A program made the position numbers and the translations under genes. Positions 9,701 through 18,840 of a DNA stretch of 64,000 bases are shown here, one piece after another (position 1 is the first letter of the stretch; each line of letters begins with the position of its first letter). Under the pieces are notes generated by a model. The model did not search any database and had not been told where the DNA came from. It worked only from the letters and a program-made list of their open reading frames with translations. This DNA comes from Bacteroidota bacterium (GTDB lineage Bacteria; Bacteroidota; Bacteroidia; B-17B0; Aurantibacillaceae), in assembly GCA_016711805.1 (NCBI GenBank), contig JADJSH010000015.1:60627-124626 (forward strand), given 5' to 3'.

Positions 9701-9801
9701 TGTGTGATGCAGCCGCCGTTTCCTTTTCTGCGGTTAGTTTAAACACAACTTTCGTGCGGAATGATGAGATTTTTATTTAACTGAAGAAATTGCTATTTTA
9801 G

Positions 9802-10794
9802 TTATTGGTTGACTATAAACTTCTTAGTAATACTAAGCCCTTCATATAGCAACTCTATAAAATAAATCCCACTATTTAAAGAAGAGATGTTAATTTCTTC
9901 ATGCGAGTCGGGTTGATTTAAGTTAATTGTCGAAGCTAATATTTGATTACCATAGATGTCTTTTATGATACAACTTAATTGAGTGTGATAATTATTTAAC
10001 CGAATATATAATACTTTATTAGCTGGATTTGGGAATAAAGAAATTGCATCAGAAATATTATGTTCTTTTAGCCCGACGTTTACGGAATTTTGGTAATAAA
10101 AATTTTGACTAATAGTTGGTGGATTTGATGGGCGAGGAATGAAAATATCTAAAGATTTAGCTATTGGATAATTGCAATTTGGAAGGTAATAAATATATGC
10201 TGTTACTTGAGAATTGCCTAAAAATTGCGTAGAAGTGTGGCACTCCATTATTGAAACGTATTTAATTCTAGCAACGTTGCTGTATGTGTTGTTTGGGAGA
10301 ATTAATGTGCCAAAAGCATCGAATTTTGCTTTATTAACTTGAGTGCCGCCAAAAGATACATTTTGAGCAAAGCAAAATGATTTAGTGCTATAGATAGAGT
10401 CGCCATAATTAAAAGGATAATTAAGTACTAGTGGATAATTATATGAACAGCTATTTATAAAATTTTCATTTGAAAAACATGAGTCATTAAAAAAAGAATA
10501 ATATCCAATTGTCCCATTTATAGAGTCGGATACTGTATAATTTAAAGCCGATGGATTAATATAGTTATTACTTGTAGTTGTCTTTATACTTAAAGATATT
10601 GTAGATGTTGGTAGAACTAAAGAATAATCCCAAATTTGGTTAGGCCCCGAGACTCCTTGATTTTGATAATTTGCTTTATTAAGAATAATAGTTTCTCCCG
10701 CAGTTAACATTGTATTTGCTTTTGTCAATACTGGTTGAGCATTAACAAAATTAATATATAAAATAAGAAATAAAGTAATATTTGAAATTCTCAT
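9802..10794 (-). CDS. Secreted protein with T9SS type A sorting domain
   Basis: The 330-residue product has a signal peptide (about 1-19, ending VNAQ), a beta-rich middle region of no recognised family, and a C-terminal type A sorting domain of about 75 residues starting at SLFPNPANKV and ending KKFIVNQ. By family it should be exported by T9SS and released or anchored at the surface. It stands alone between two non-coding blocks of higher GC, with no close neighbour on the same strand. The enzymatic or structural role of the middle region is unknown. Confidence 0.85.
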   Translation of the reverse strand: MRISNITLFLILYINFVNAQPVLTKANTMLTAGETIILNKANYQNQGVSGPNQIWDYSLVLPTSTISLSIKTTTSNNYINPSALNYTVSDSINGTIGYYSFFNDSCFSNENFINSCSYNYPLVLNYPFNYGDSIYSTKSFCFAQNVSFGGTQVNKAKFDAFGTLILPNNTYSNVARIKYVSIMECHTSTQFLGNSQVTAYIYYLPNCNYPIAKSLDIFIPRPSNPPTISQNFYYQNSVNVGLKEHNISDAISLFPNPANKVLYIRLNNYHTQLSCIIKDIYGNQILASTINLNQPDSHEEINISSLNSGIYFIELLYEGLSITKKFIVNQ

Positions 10795-11139
10795 TGTTAA
10801 TTAACGAATTATTTAAAAAAATATTGTTAATTAAAGATAGCACATACAATCTAATTTGAAGCATTATTTAACATATTGCCTTAGTGCCATAACAAAAATT
10901 AAATAAAGTTCATTATAAATTTTTGTGCCTGCGTTTAGGTCGATACGTTTTGTGAGTTCTGCGGTTAGGTTAACCGAGTTTTTTGAGATCACCACGCTTA
11001 GTTTTGTATTGTAATTGTCGCCACGAAATGTTGGTGTAAACTAAAAGTAGTTGAACATTGTTGTTGACGATAGAGTTTCTAATTAGTTGTCCAACGATGC
11101 GGCATAACGTGTAAATTAGAGGTGTGCGGATTAATAGAT
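10795..11139. other. Non-coding stretch of 345 bases
   Basis: No credible reading frame on either strand. The left half is AT-rich and probably holds the promoter of the upstream minus-strand secreted protein. The right half is less AT-rich and contains a 16-base near-repeat (10958-10973) of a word in the 9.7 kb intergenic block, plus the short palindrome GGTTAACC. I see no tRNA or riboswitch shape. Confidence 0.5.
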
Positions 11140-11844
11140 TTAGTAAGGATTTTCAGTAATAAATTCTTCTGGTGTTTTAGCATCTTCAATCGAAAAGTGT
11201 CCAATTTTAGTGCGACATAAAGTGTCTAAATAAGCGCCGCTGTTTAAGGCTAGTCCAAAATCGCGAGCAATACTTCTGATATATGTTCCTTTAGTGCATG
11301 CAATTCTAAAATCAACTAAAGGCAGTTCGCAACGCGTTATTTCAAATTCCAGTATTTCAATTGGTCTTGCTTTTAATTCTATTTCTTCGCCAACACGTGC
11401 TAATTTATATAAACGTTTGCCGTCAACTTTTACAGCACTAAACATAGGAGGCACTTGTTCTTGCTTTCCTATAAAGGATTTAGCGGTTTCTAAAACCAAT
11501 TCTTCGGTAATGTGTTCTGTTGGATAAGTCGCATCAACTTCTTTTTCTTTATCGTAGCAAGGCGTAGTGGCGCCAATAAAAAAAGTGCCCGTGTATTCTT
11601 TTGGTAAATCTTGAAAAGAAGAAATCTCTTTTGTTTTTTTACCAGTGCAAATAATTAATAAACCCGTTGCTAATGGATCTAAAGTGCCTGCGTGTCCAAT
11701 TTTTAAATGAACCAATTTATCATCCAATAATAAAGAAGGATGTTTTTTTAAAGCATGCTTTAGTTTATTGACAGCCTGAAACGACGACCAAGTATAAGGT
11801 TTGTTGATTAATAATAGTTCGCCGCTGCGGTAATCGGGTGTCAT
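11140..11844 (-). CDS. truB: tRNA pseudouridine(55) synthase TruB
   Basis: TruB converts U55 to pseudouridine in the T-loop of tRNAs. The 234-residue protein has the family motifs INKPYTWSSF near the N-terminus, KIGHAGTLDPLATGLL with the catalytic Asp (about residue 57), PPMFSAVKVDGKRLYKLAR, and the KGTYIRSIARDFG motif. The length fits the short Bacteroidota form lacking a large C-terminal PUA extension. The next gene on the strand (upstream, T9SS protein) ends 18 bases before this start, so co-transcription is possible. Confidence 0.97.
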   Translation of the reverse strand: MTPDYRSGELLLINKPYTWSSFQAVNKLKHALKKHPSLLLDDKLVHLKIGHAGTLDPLATGLLIICTGKKTKEISSFQDLPKEYTGTFFIGATTPCYDKEKEVDATYPTEHITEELVLETAKSFIGKQEQVPPMFSAVKVDGKRLYKLARVGEEIELKARPIEILEFEITRCELPLVDFRIACTKGTYIRSIARDFGLALNSGAYLDTLCRTKIGHFSIEDAKTPEEFITENPY

Positions 11845-11861
11845 GGCGGCAAAGATAAGGT

Positions 11862-13421
11862 TTATTCTTTAATAAATTTTTGACTAAATTCTCCTTGATC
11901 GGTTTTTACTTTAATGAAATAAAGACCAGAATTTAATTTTGAAACATCAATGATGGTGTTTGTTATACTTGTTAATACTTTTTTACTATTGATGTCGTAT
12001 ATAGAAACCTCTTCTATGTTATTAGATGATGTAATATTTATAATATTATTGGATGGATTTGGATAGATATTTAATTCTTCTTTTTCAGAACTGTTTTCAT
12101 TAAGATTAAGCACGGTACAATAATTTGAACCAATTGTAAAATTTAGTATCGGGGTGACATTAATAGCTTTGTCTTGCAATAAATATGGCGCGATGGATTT
12201 TTTTGACAAAAGAGTATCGCTACTAATTAAACCTGCATTATTAGTAATTGTAATTGAAGACGTGGTAGCGCAGTTTGAATATAAAGTAGAATCTAAAATA
12301 GTTATTGAAAGAGGATTTGATGGGAATCCATTTCCAACAACCGTGTAGAAATAAGTGTTATTATATAAGGCTTGAAGATTTGCTTGTTTATATACGCCAG
12401 AATAGTTTAGTAGCGTAGATCTAAAGCCATTATGAACTCCATTGGAATCTAGTTTGTAATTATTATTAGAGAATTGATAATAGTAACTACCCGAATATAG
12501 CAGAGGCGATGTATTAAATAGTACGTTTTTATTTCTATCTTCTTCGAAGCTTGTAATTATATATGGGTATGTGCAACAACCAAATTTTTTATTCCATATG
12601 ATAATTCCATTTCTATGTTTTCTAATTGAATAAAATCTTGCGCCAGATGTAGGGCCGTTCATTGAATGAACAGTAATTGAATAGTATGTGCTTTCATCAT
12701 ATTTTGATTGATAAAACCAGCTGTCATTTACTCCCCAAAGTTTAGGATAGTCATTATAAAAATTTTGTAGGCTGAAAGTATCTAATGTTTCATTGTATTC
12801 AAAATGCCCAATTCCAGAGCTTTCAAAAGCATGCCAAGTAAATGCATACGAATAATACCCCAAAGAATCTTGCAAAATGGTTGTTTTAGATAAATCGGCT
12901 ATAAGCCCCATATTACTTTGAATATGTTTAAAATAATACATATTGCCCAAGGTGTCTAATTTAATAATACCTAAATTGCATGATGCCATAAGGTCATTAT
13001 TTCTATCTAGTAATAATTTATAAAAGTTAATACTTAAATTCAAAGAACTATTATCAGCTGTTTTACACCACTCCAAATCCCCACTTGCATCAATTTTACC
13101 TACATACTTAGTTCTCATAGGGAAATTCGACTGGCTGTAAAGACTAATTGTATCTGAAGCAATAAAATAAAGGCTTCCGTTTTTTGATAATAAGATACTA
13201 AAGAAAGAAATGCCATTATAAGTTTTAACCCATATAGGATTGAAGTTTTTATCTACTTTTTCAATTTGACTATTGTGAAACATATAGATGTTGGAATCTA
13301 CGTCAATAACAAATGTTCCTTCGTTTCCTGTTGAGGCATTTAGGTATGGATAATTCTGTGCCTTTAATGAACTAAAAGCAACGATAAAAAACAAGAAAAT
13401 AAAAAGTAAATGTATCTTCAT
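11862..13421 (-). CDS. Secreted protein with T9SS type A sorting domain (hypothetical)
   Basis: This 519-residue protein has a signal peptide (about 1-21, ending LKAQ) and then a long region that looks like repeated beta-propeller blades: recurrent patterns of Asp/Asn-Gly turns and LDxxGN, as in KLDTLGNMYYF. The C-terminus is a type A sorting domain beginning NIYPNPSNNI and ending QKFIKE. It is probably a T9SS-secreted or surface protein. No catalytic motif is evident. It lies directly upstream of truB on the same strand, which is probably coincidental for function. Confidence 0.85.
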   Translation of the reverse strand: MKIHLLFIFLFFIVAFSSLKAQNYPYLNASTGNEGTFVIDVDSNIYMFHNSQIEKVDKNFNPIWVKTYNGISFFSILLSKNGSLYFIASDTISLYSQSNFPMRTKYVGKIDASGDLEWCKTADNSSLNLSINFYKLLLDRNNDLMASCNLGIIKLDTLGNMYYFKHIQSNMGLIADLSKTTILQDSLGYYSYAFTWHAFESSGIGHFEYNETLDTFSLQNFYNDYPKLWGVNDSWFYQSKYDESTYYSITVHSMNGPTSGARFYSIRKHRNGIIIWNKKFGCCTYPYIITSFEEDRNKNVLFNTSPLLYSGSYYYQFSNNNYKLDSNGVHNGFRSTLLNYSGVYKQANLQALYNNTYFYTVVGNGFPSNPLSITILDSTLYSNCATTSSITITNNAGLISSDTLLSKKSIAPYLLQDKAINVTPILNFTIGSNYCTVLNLNENSSEKEELNIYPNPSNNIINITSSNNIEEVSIYDINSKKVLTSITNTIIDVSKLNSGLYFIKVKTDQGEFSQKFIKE

Positions 13422-13499
13422 ATATAAACAATTTTACTGTTAGTATGAAGATACAAAAAATAAATGAGATGCTGAAAATAAGTTCAGCAAGACTACAAA

Positions 13500-14705
13500 T
13501 TAAATACTATGTCCCATTTTATCTTTCTTGGTCTGCATATACTTTTCGTTATGCGGATTGGATTGAATAATGATAGGAACATTCTCTACTACCTCTAAAC
13601 CATAACCAATTAAACCAACACGTTTTACAGGATTATTAGAAATTAATTTCATTTTGCTAATTCCTAAATCTCTAATAATTTGGGCACCAACACCGTAATC
13701 ACGTTCATCCATTTTAAAACCTAATTCTAAATTAGCTTCTACTGTATCGCGACCTTGTTCTTGTAATTTATAAGCTTTTAATTTATTTAATAAGCCAATG
13801 CCTCTACCTTCTTGGTTCATATAAACAATGGCACCTTTACCTTCTTTTTCAATCAATTCCATTGCTTTGTGTAATTGAGGACCGCAATCACAACGGCAAG
13901 AACCAAAAATATCACCCGTAACACAAGATGAATGTACTCGCACTAAAACAGGTTCGTCTTTATTCCATTCGCCTTTTACAAGCGCCATGTGTTCTTCACC
14001 ATTTGTATCAACTTTATAGGCAATTAATTTAAAATCGCCCCATTGAGTTGGCATATCCACTTCTACTTGACGAGTCACAATACTTTCTTTACTTAAACGG
14101 TAGGAAATTAAATCTTTAATGGTTACAATTTTTAAATCAAATTGTTTGGCCACTTTTATTAAATCAGGTAAACGAGCCATGGTGCCGTCTTCGTTTAATA
14201 CTTCCACTAAAGCACCACAAGGTTCAAATCCGGCTAAGCGTGCAAAATCAATCGTTGCTTCGGTATGCCCCGTGCGACGTAAAACCCCACCTGTTTTTGC
14301 AATTAAAGGAAAAATATGTCCTGGTCTTCCAAAATCAGAAGCCTTCATGTTTGGGTCAATTAATGCCTGAACAGTTTTTGAACGATCAGACGTAGAAATT
14401 CCAGTCGTGCACCCATAACCCAACAAATCAACCGAAACCGTAAATGCTGTTTCATGTAAAGCCGTATTAGAGGTTACCATTAATTCTAATTTCAACTCTC
14501 TAGCTTTTTCTTCGGTAACGGCAGCGCAAATTAAACCACGACCGTGAGTTGCCATAAAGTTGATGATTTCAGGAGTTACATTGCGAGCGGCCGTTAAAAA
14601 GTCACCTTCATTTTCTCTGTCTTCATCATCTACAACAATAATAACTTTCCCTGCTTTAATATCAGCAATGGCTTCTTCGATGGTATTTACTTTAATTGTT
14701 TCCAT
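13500..14705 (-). CDS. ribBA: Bifunctional 3,4-dihydroxy-2-butanone-4-phosphate synthase / GTP cyclohydrolase II
   Basis: It makes both early precursors of riboflavin: DHBP from ribulose 5-phosphate and the pyrimidine from GTP. The N-terminal half has DDEDRENEGDF and RRTGHTEA of RibB. The C-terminal half has the zinc-binding CRCDCGPQL cluster, YMNQEGRGIGL and the NNPVKR motif of RibA. I chose the ATG at 14705 (METIKV), since the seven residues upstream of it in the longer frame are not conserved-looking. Length is about 401 residues, normal for RibBA. No FMN riboswitch is visible upstream: only 38 bases separate it from the next gene. Confidence 0.97.
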   Translation of the reverse strand: METIKVNTIEEAIADIKAGKVIIVVDDEDRENEGDFLTAARNVTPEIINFMATHGRGLICAAVTEEKARELKLELMVTSNTALHETAFTVSVDLLGYGCTTGISTSDRSKTVQALIDPNMKASDFGRPGHIFPLIAKTGGVLRRTGHTEATIDFARLAGFEPCGALVEVLNEDGTMARLPDLIKVAKQFDLKIVTIKDLISYRLSKESIVTRQVEVDMPTQWGDFKLIAYKVDTNGEEHMALVKGEWNKDEPVLVRVHSSCVTGDIFGSCRCDCGPQLHKAMELIEKEGKGAIVYMNQEGRGIGLLNKLKAYKLQEQGRDTVEANLELGFKMDERDYGVGAQIIRDLGISKMKLISNNPVKRVGLIGYGLEVVENVPIIIQSNPHNEKYMQTKKDKMGHSI

Positions 14706-14743
14706 GATTCTTGATTTGCGAGGCAAATTTACGGATTTAATGG

Positions 14744-15208
14744 CTATTTACGGAAAAAGTCGTCTACAACTTTCGTTCTATAGGTAAAAATTTCCTCAAT
14801 GCGCTTTCTCACAAATAATTTATGAGCAATTGTCCCTAAAATCCCAAATGGAAGCACATAATTCACTTCATCATTCATTTCAACACCAGTAGCTGTTTTT
14901 TTAAATGAATGGCGGTGATGCCATAGTTTATAAGGTCCAAAGCGTTGTTCGTCAATAAAGTATTCTCCTTCTTTTACATGTGTAATTTCTGTCATCCATT
15001 TTACAGGAATACCTAACATGGGTTTAAGAATGTAAGTGATGATTTGGCCTGCATACATTTTTTCTCCATCTTTTTTATCGGAGGTAATAATGAAGCCCAT
15101 ATCGGGAGGCGTTATTTTGGCCAAGTTATTAGGTGAAGAAAAAAAATCCCAAGCTTCTTGTAAACTAATAGATAAATGTTGCGTACTCTTAATGCTATAG
15201 AAGTTCAT
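14744..15208 (-). CDS. SRPBCC-fold ligand-binding protein
   Basis: The 154-residue protein matches the SRPBCC (START/Bet v1-like) group found in Bacteroidota, with an N-terminal strand followed by SLQEAWDFFSSPNNLAKITPPDMGF, the PVKWMTEI segment and a C-terminal amphipathic helix (RKRIEEIFTYRTKVVDDFF). These proteins bind hydrophobic ligands in a deep cavity; no specific ligand can be named. It lies 38 bases upstream of ribBA on the same strand and diverges from the Nudix gene. Confidence 0.8.
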   Translation of the reverse strand: MNFYSIKSTQHLSISLQEAWDFFSSPNNLAKITPPDMGFIITSDKKDGEKMYAGQIITYILKPMLGIPVKWMTEITHVKEGEYFIDEQRFGPYKLWHHRHSFKKTATGVEMNDEVNYVLPFGILGTIAHKLFVRKRIEEIFTYRTKVVDDFFRK

Positions 15209-15258
15209 AATGTTATATCTTTACGTAAAACTAAATGTAAGACAATTAAAGCGGTGCA

Positions 15259-15885
15259 ATGTTTCAATTATTCATTAATAATTTAAAAACTAATTTACAA
15301 AAGCCATTACCGGGCGAAGAAGCTCAGTTTGAGATGGCGCATATAAACCGTGAAAAATTAGCAGACTTATATTTTGATTATAAAAATTACCGACCAAGTG
15401 CCGTTTTGATTTTATTATATCCCAACGAGCATCAACAAATTTCAGTTTTATTAATTGAACGCATGACGTATGATGGTCATCATAGTGGGCAAATTGCCTT
15501 TCCAGGTGGTAAAGCTGAACCAACAGATACTGATTTGCAGGCAACGGCTTTGCGTGAATTTTTTGAAGAAACAGGCGCAGATATTACGCCAAGTGTTATT
15601 GGAAAATTAACGCCAGTGTATATTCCAGTCAGCAAATTTATGGTGCAACCATTTGTATCTTACGTTGAGAAAAAACCAAATTTTTCGGCAAGTGCTCACG
15701 AAGTCAACGCGTTAATTGAATGGGAAATCGATCATTTATTAAATCCAGCCATTATTGAAGAAACAATCATAGAGCCAACAGCTGGTTACAAATTAAAAAC
15801 ACCTTATTTTGATGTGCAGGGTAAAGTGCTTTGGGGTGCCACAGCTATGATTTTGAATGAGCTGAAATGGGTGTTGAAGAAATAG
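15259..15885 (+). CDS. Nudix hydrolase, CoA pyrophosphatase type
   Basis: It probably cleaves CoA or related nucleotides to phosphopantetheine and 3',5'-ADP. The 208-residue protein has the CoA-pyrophosphatase signature HHSGQIAFPGGKAEP (about residues 74-88) leading directly into a Nudix box with the REFFEETGAD catalytic core. It is convergent with the DUF465 gene, with a bidirectional terminator between them. Specificity for CoA is inferred from the signature, not shown. Confidence 0.92.
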   Translation: MFQLFINNLKTNLQKPLPGEEAQFEMAHINREKLADLYFDYKNYRPSAVLILLYPNEHQQISVLLIERMTYDGHHSGQIAFPGGKAEPTDTDLQATALREFFEETGADITPSVIGKLTPVYIPVSKFMVQPFVSYVEKKPNFSASAHEVNALIEWEIDHLLNPAIIEETIIEPTAGYKLKTPYFDVQGKVLWGATAMILNELKWVLKK

Positions 15886-15980
15886 TTCATTTTACTAAGA
15901 TGGAGTTGACCGTAATTTTGATATACATATAGGTATTTTACTTTTTGCAACAACTACAGTTACAGTCTGTATTTTAAATT

Positions 15981-16015
15981 AAAAAAGTCATCCGATATTT
16001 TCGAATGACTTTTTT
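15981..16015. terminator. Bidirectional rho-independent terminator
   Basis: AAAAAAGTCATCCGA pairs with TCGAATGACTTTTTT across a short TATT loop, with one mismatch. A-tract and T-tract flank the stem on both sides, so it can end transcription from the Nudix gene on the plus strand and the DUF465 gene on the minus strand. Confidence 0.85.
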
Positions 16016-16033
16016 AAGGAACCTATTATTAAA

Positions 16034-16264
16034 TTAATTTTTTAACATTGTATAAAGAGCATCTTTTAAATGAACGCGTTTTGCTCTTAATTCATTTAAA
16101 TGTTCATCTGTTGTTGCAGTAGCACCACTTTCGTAGCTATGAATTTGATGATCCACTTCGTGGTATTCGTCAAATTGTTTTCTGAAATGAGTATCTGTTG
16201 TTTTTAACTCATGAATTTTATCTTTCATTTCAGGAAATTCGTGTAATAAATCGTGTTTTTGCAT
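16034..16264 (-). CDS. DUF465/YdcH-like small helical protein
   Basis: This 76-residue protein is all helix: a charged N-terminal helix (HDLLHEFPEMKDKIHELK), a central FDEYHEVDHQIHSYES stretch, and ELRAKRVHLKDALY near the end. That pattern is characteristic of DUF465 (YdcH-like) proteins, which form antiparallel helical hairpins. The role of the family is unknown. It stands as a single gene with its own terminator. Confidence 0.8.
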   Translation of the reverse strand: MQKHDLLHEFPEMKDKIHELKTTDTHFRKQFDEYHEVDHQIHSYESGATATTDEHLNELRAKRVHLKDALYTMLKN

Positions 16265-16360
16265 GGCTATAGTTTTTTAAGTATAGTCAAATTTAAAAAC
16301 ACAGAAAATGAAATGAAAGGACAAAAATCACTTTGCAATCTGACAAATGTCATGTTTTAT

Positions 16361-17206
16361 TTATCCTAACAATACACACCAAGCATCTTTTACTTTATTT
16401 GCGTCTAATAAAGCTTTGGCATATTGGTGCTTCTCTGTATCTGATGAAAATTTTTGCGATAAGGTTTTGTTAAAGGCAACCACTTCCTCTTGAGTTGGTA
16501 AAACTTCTATGTTCCCTAATTGGCCTAAGTTATTACCTGTTAAAACTGTGCTTGATTTGATAGATGCAGGTATATTGTCAAAACCAATTCCAATGGTCGT
16601 AATTGGTTTTTCAATTTCAAATAAAGCATCGCCATGCGCTCTGCAATACCAATTGCCACCCATGCGTGCTACTAAATCTATTTTTTGTTGGTCAATTAAA
16701 TTGTGTTCATTTAATACTGATTCATCAATGTGAATTTTTATAATTTCACACATTACTAAATTGCAATTACCAATTTCTTTTACTTCAAATACTTTACATT
16801 CAAGTTGCACCGGACTTTCTTTAACCCGCATTGGTTTTACTAATTCAGATGCAATAGGAGTAAAGCCTGCCTTCGTGAATTCACTCACCCCTTTTTCGTA
16901 TGGGCTGCTTGCTAAACTCATTTGTTGAACCATGTTATAGTTCACAATATTAATTACACACTCAGGAACTTCTTTAATATTTAAGTGCGTATCTTTTGCT
17001 TGACCAGTTCGTCCGCTTAAGTTTGGCGAGAAAATAGCAATAGGAGGTTTTGCACTAAACACATTAAAAAAACTGAAGGGTGCTAGGTTATGATTTCCTT
17101 TTGCATCAACCGTACTTGCAAAGCAAATAGGACGAGGGCCAATAGCGCCTAATAAATATTGATGTAATTGGGGAACGTTTAATTCGGAAGGAGTGAGTGT
17201 TAGCAT
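16361..17206 (-). CDS. Flavin reductase-like FMN-binding protein
   Basis: The 281-residue protein belongs to the flavin reductase-like (DIM6/NTAB) family. Near the N-terminus it has GPRPICFASTVDAKGNHNLA and PFSFFNVFSAKPP, the FMN-binding split-barrel motif. Members reduce or bind FMN and often serve as oxygenase partners. The gene lies 29 bases downstream of the CrtI-like oxidoreductase on the same strand, so they may be co-transcribed. No specific partner oxygenase is visible nearby. Confidence 0.88.
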   Translation of the reverse strand: MLTLTPSELNVPQLHQYLLGAIGPRPICFASTVDAKGNHNLAPFSFFNVFSAKPPIAIFSPNLSGRTGQAKDTHLNIKEVPECVINIVNYNMVQQMSLASSPYEKGVSEFTKAGFTPIASELVKPMRVKESPVQLECKVFEVKEIGNCNLVMCEIIKIHIDESVLNEHNLIDQQKIDLVARMGGNWYCRAHGDALFEIEKPITTIGIGFDNIPASIKSSTVLTGNNLGQLGNIEVLPTQEEVVAFNKTLSQKFSSDTEKHQYAKALLDANKVKDAWCVLLG

Positions 17207-17235
17207 TTTTTTAGTTATAAGATATGAATTATATG

Positions 17236-18753
17236 TTATGACGCTTTAGCAATTTTTGAAATTAAATCTGGGTCGCCTAAAATTTCGGTGCAGGTAACAA
17301 CCGAGCTAACGGTTACACCTAATACTCCGTGTAAATTTAAATTCTGACCAGTTAAAAATAAGTTATTTACTTTAGTACGTGGAGTAATAAAGGTTTTTAA
17401 AGGCTCTTTATAATCTTTAATAGCGCCATATAAAGATCCGTCTCTACTTCCAATATAATCACGATAGGTAAGTGGCGTAGCGCTGGTATAAGATTTTACT
17501 TTTGATTTCACACCAGGGATTCTTTTTTCGAGAGCATCCAAAAGCTTTTCTGATTTTTCAATTTTAAAAGCTTCGTAATCGTCGCCTCTATAATTTATGT
17601 TATTAGGAATAATGCTTTTTGTGTCCCACCATTTTGCGCATTCTTCATGACGCATGTAACCCATGGCAGTAAAGTTCTCAGTATAATCTGGATGCTTGGA
17701 ATTTGTGTTGCCAAATACCGCAACCGATTCAGGCCATTTTTTTTCATCATAAAACGGACCAGCCCAAACGTCAGGATTAATTAAGTGATAAATATTATGA
17801 TCTAAATGTTTAAAGGATTGTTCTTTCATCACCACGTTTAGCATAAAAACAGAAACGGTATTTTCTAAACCTTTAATACGATTTTTATAAGCAGTTCTTA
17901 ATTGAGGGCCTTCAACCATATCAATGGTTTTGCTTAAATCAATGCCCGAAATAAATGTTTTCCCTTCAATACGCTCTCCATTAGTTAATTCAACTGATTC
18001 AATGCTATCGCCATCAAACACAAAACGTTTTGCTTCGTGATAATTTAAAATTTCGCCACCCATGGCTTTAATGTTGTTACTCATTATTTTAGCAATTTGC
18101 GAACTACCATCAATACATCTGTAAGAACTTTCGATGTAAGAATTAACTACCAATGCATGAACATAAAAAGGTGATTTACCAGCAACACCAGCATACAACA
18201 TATTATTACCACCAATTACTTTTTGTAATTTTTCATCTTTAAAAAGGGAGTTGATGTAGGTTTGAGAATCTACTTGTAAATGCCAGGCGTTTGTAAAATC
18301 TTTCTTTTCGTTAGATAAATTATACATCGGAAAATCGGCACAGGTTTCTCTTACCTTTTGAATATATGTTTTAAGTGCTTCTCTTTCGTGAGGAAAAATA
18401 GCCGCTAGTTGTTCTACAAAATTATCATAGCCTTGCGCATGTGGATATAATTGTTCATCACCTTCAAAAGAAATCATATCAAAGCCATTTTCGTTTAGCT
18501 TTTGTAATTTCAAATCTTTCATGAGGTTGAAATATTGAAAATAGCGATTCAAATTTTGCCCTTCATCTAATCCACCAAGATAGTGTACACCTGTTTCAAA
18601 AATGGTTTTATCTCTGCTATAGATTTGCATAGAGCCACCAATTTGTCTGTTTTTTTCTAATACACAAACTTTCATTCCGTGTTTAGCCAAAATGTATGCT
18701 GTGCATAAACCACCTAAGCCACTTCCTATTATAACTGCGTCGTATTTTGCCAT
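17236..18753 (-). CDS. FAD-dependent oxidoreductase, phytoene desaturase / retinol saturase-like
   Basis: The 505-residue protein begins with a Rossmann FAD-binding motif GSGLGGLCTAYILAKHG followed by VCVLEKN and the IGGSMQIYSR element of CrtI-type enzymes. A C-terminal FAD motif (LFLTGQNLNLHGVLG) is present. Relatives include carotenoid desaturases and all-trans-retinol 13,14-reductase. No carotenoid gene is adjacent, so the substrate is open. The start lies 87 bases from the divergent DUF5686 gene. Confidence 0.85.
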   Translation of the reverse strand: MAKYDAVIIGSGLGGLCTAYILAKHGMKVCVLEKNRQIGGSMQIYSRDKTIFETGVHYLGGLDEGQNLNRYFQYFNLMKDLKLQKLNENGFDMISFEGDEQLYPHAQGYDNFVEQLAAIFPHEREALKTYIQKVRETCADFPMYNLSNEKKDFTNAWHLQVDSQTYINSLFKDEKLQKVIGGNNMLYAGVAGKSPFYVHALVVNSYIESSYRCIDGSSQIAKIMSNNIKAMGGEILNYHEAKRFVFDGDSIESVELTNGERIEGKTFISGIDLSKTIDMVEGPQLRTAYKNRIKGLENTVSVFMLNVVMKEQSFKHLDHNIYHLINPDVWAGPFYDEKKWPESVAVFGNTNSKHPDYTENFTAMGYMRHEECAKWWDTKSIIPNNINYRGDDYEAFKIEKSEKLLDALEKRIPGVKSKVKSYTSATPLTYRDYIGSRDGSLYGAIKDYKEPLKTFITPRTKVNNLFLTGQNLNLHGVLGVTVSSVVTCTEILGDPDLISKIAKAS

Positions 18754-18840
18754 AAAATCTTACCCCAAGTATAAACAAAAATTACAAAATAAAGTTGATG
18801 AGTTTAGAACTTATTGTTACTTTTAAGTTCATTAAAATTG

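Noticed and set aside
10795..11139. Riboswitch or structured RNA
   Set aside because: No conserved core could be recognised, and the downstream gene on that strand is a secreted protein.
18814..18840. TTG start giving nine extra residues for the DUF5686 protein
   Set aside because: It places residues before the signal peptide; ATG 18841 fits better.
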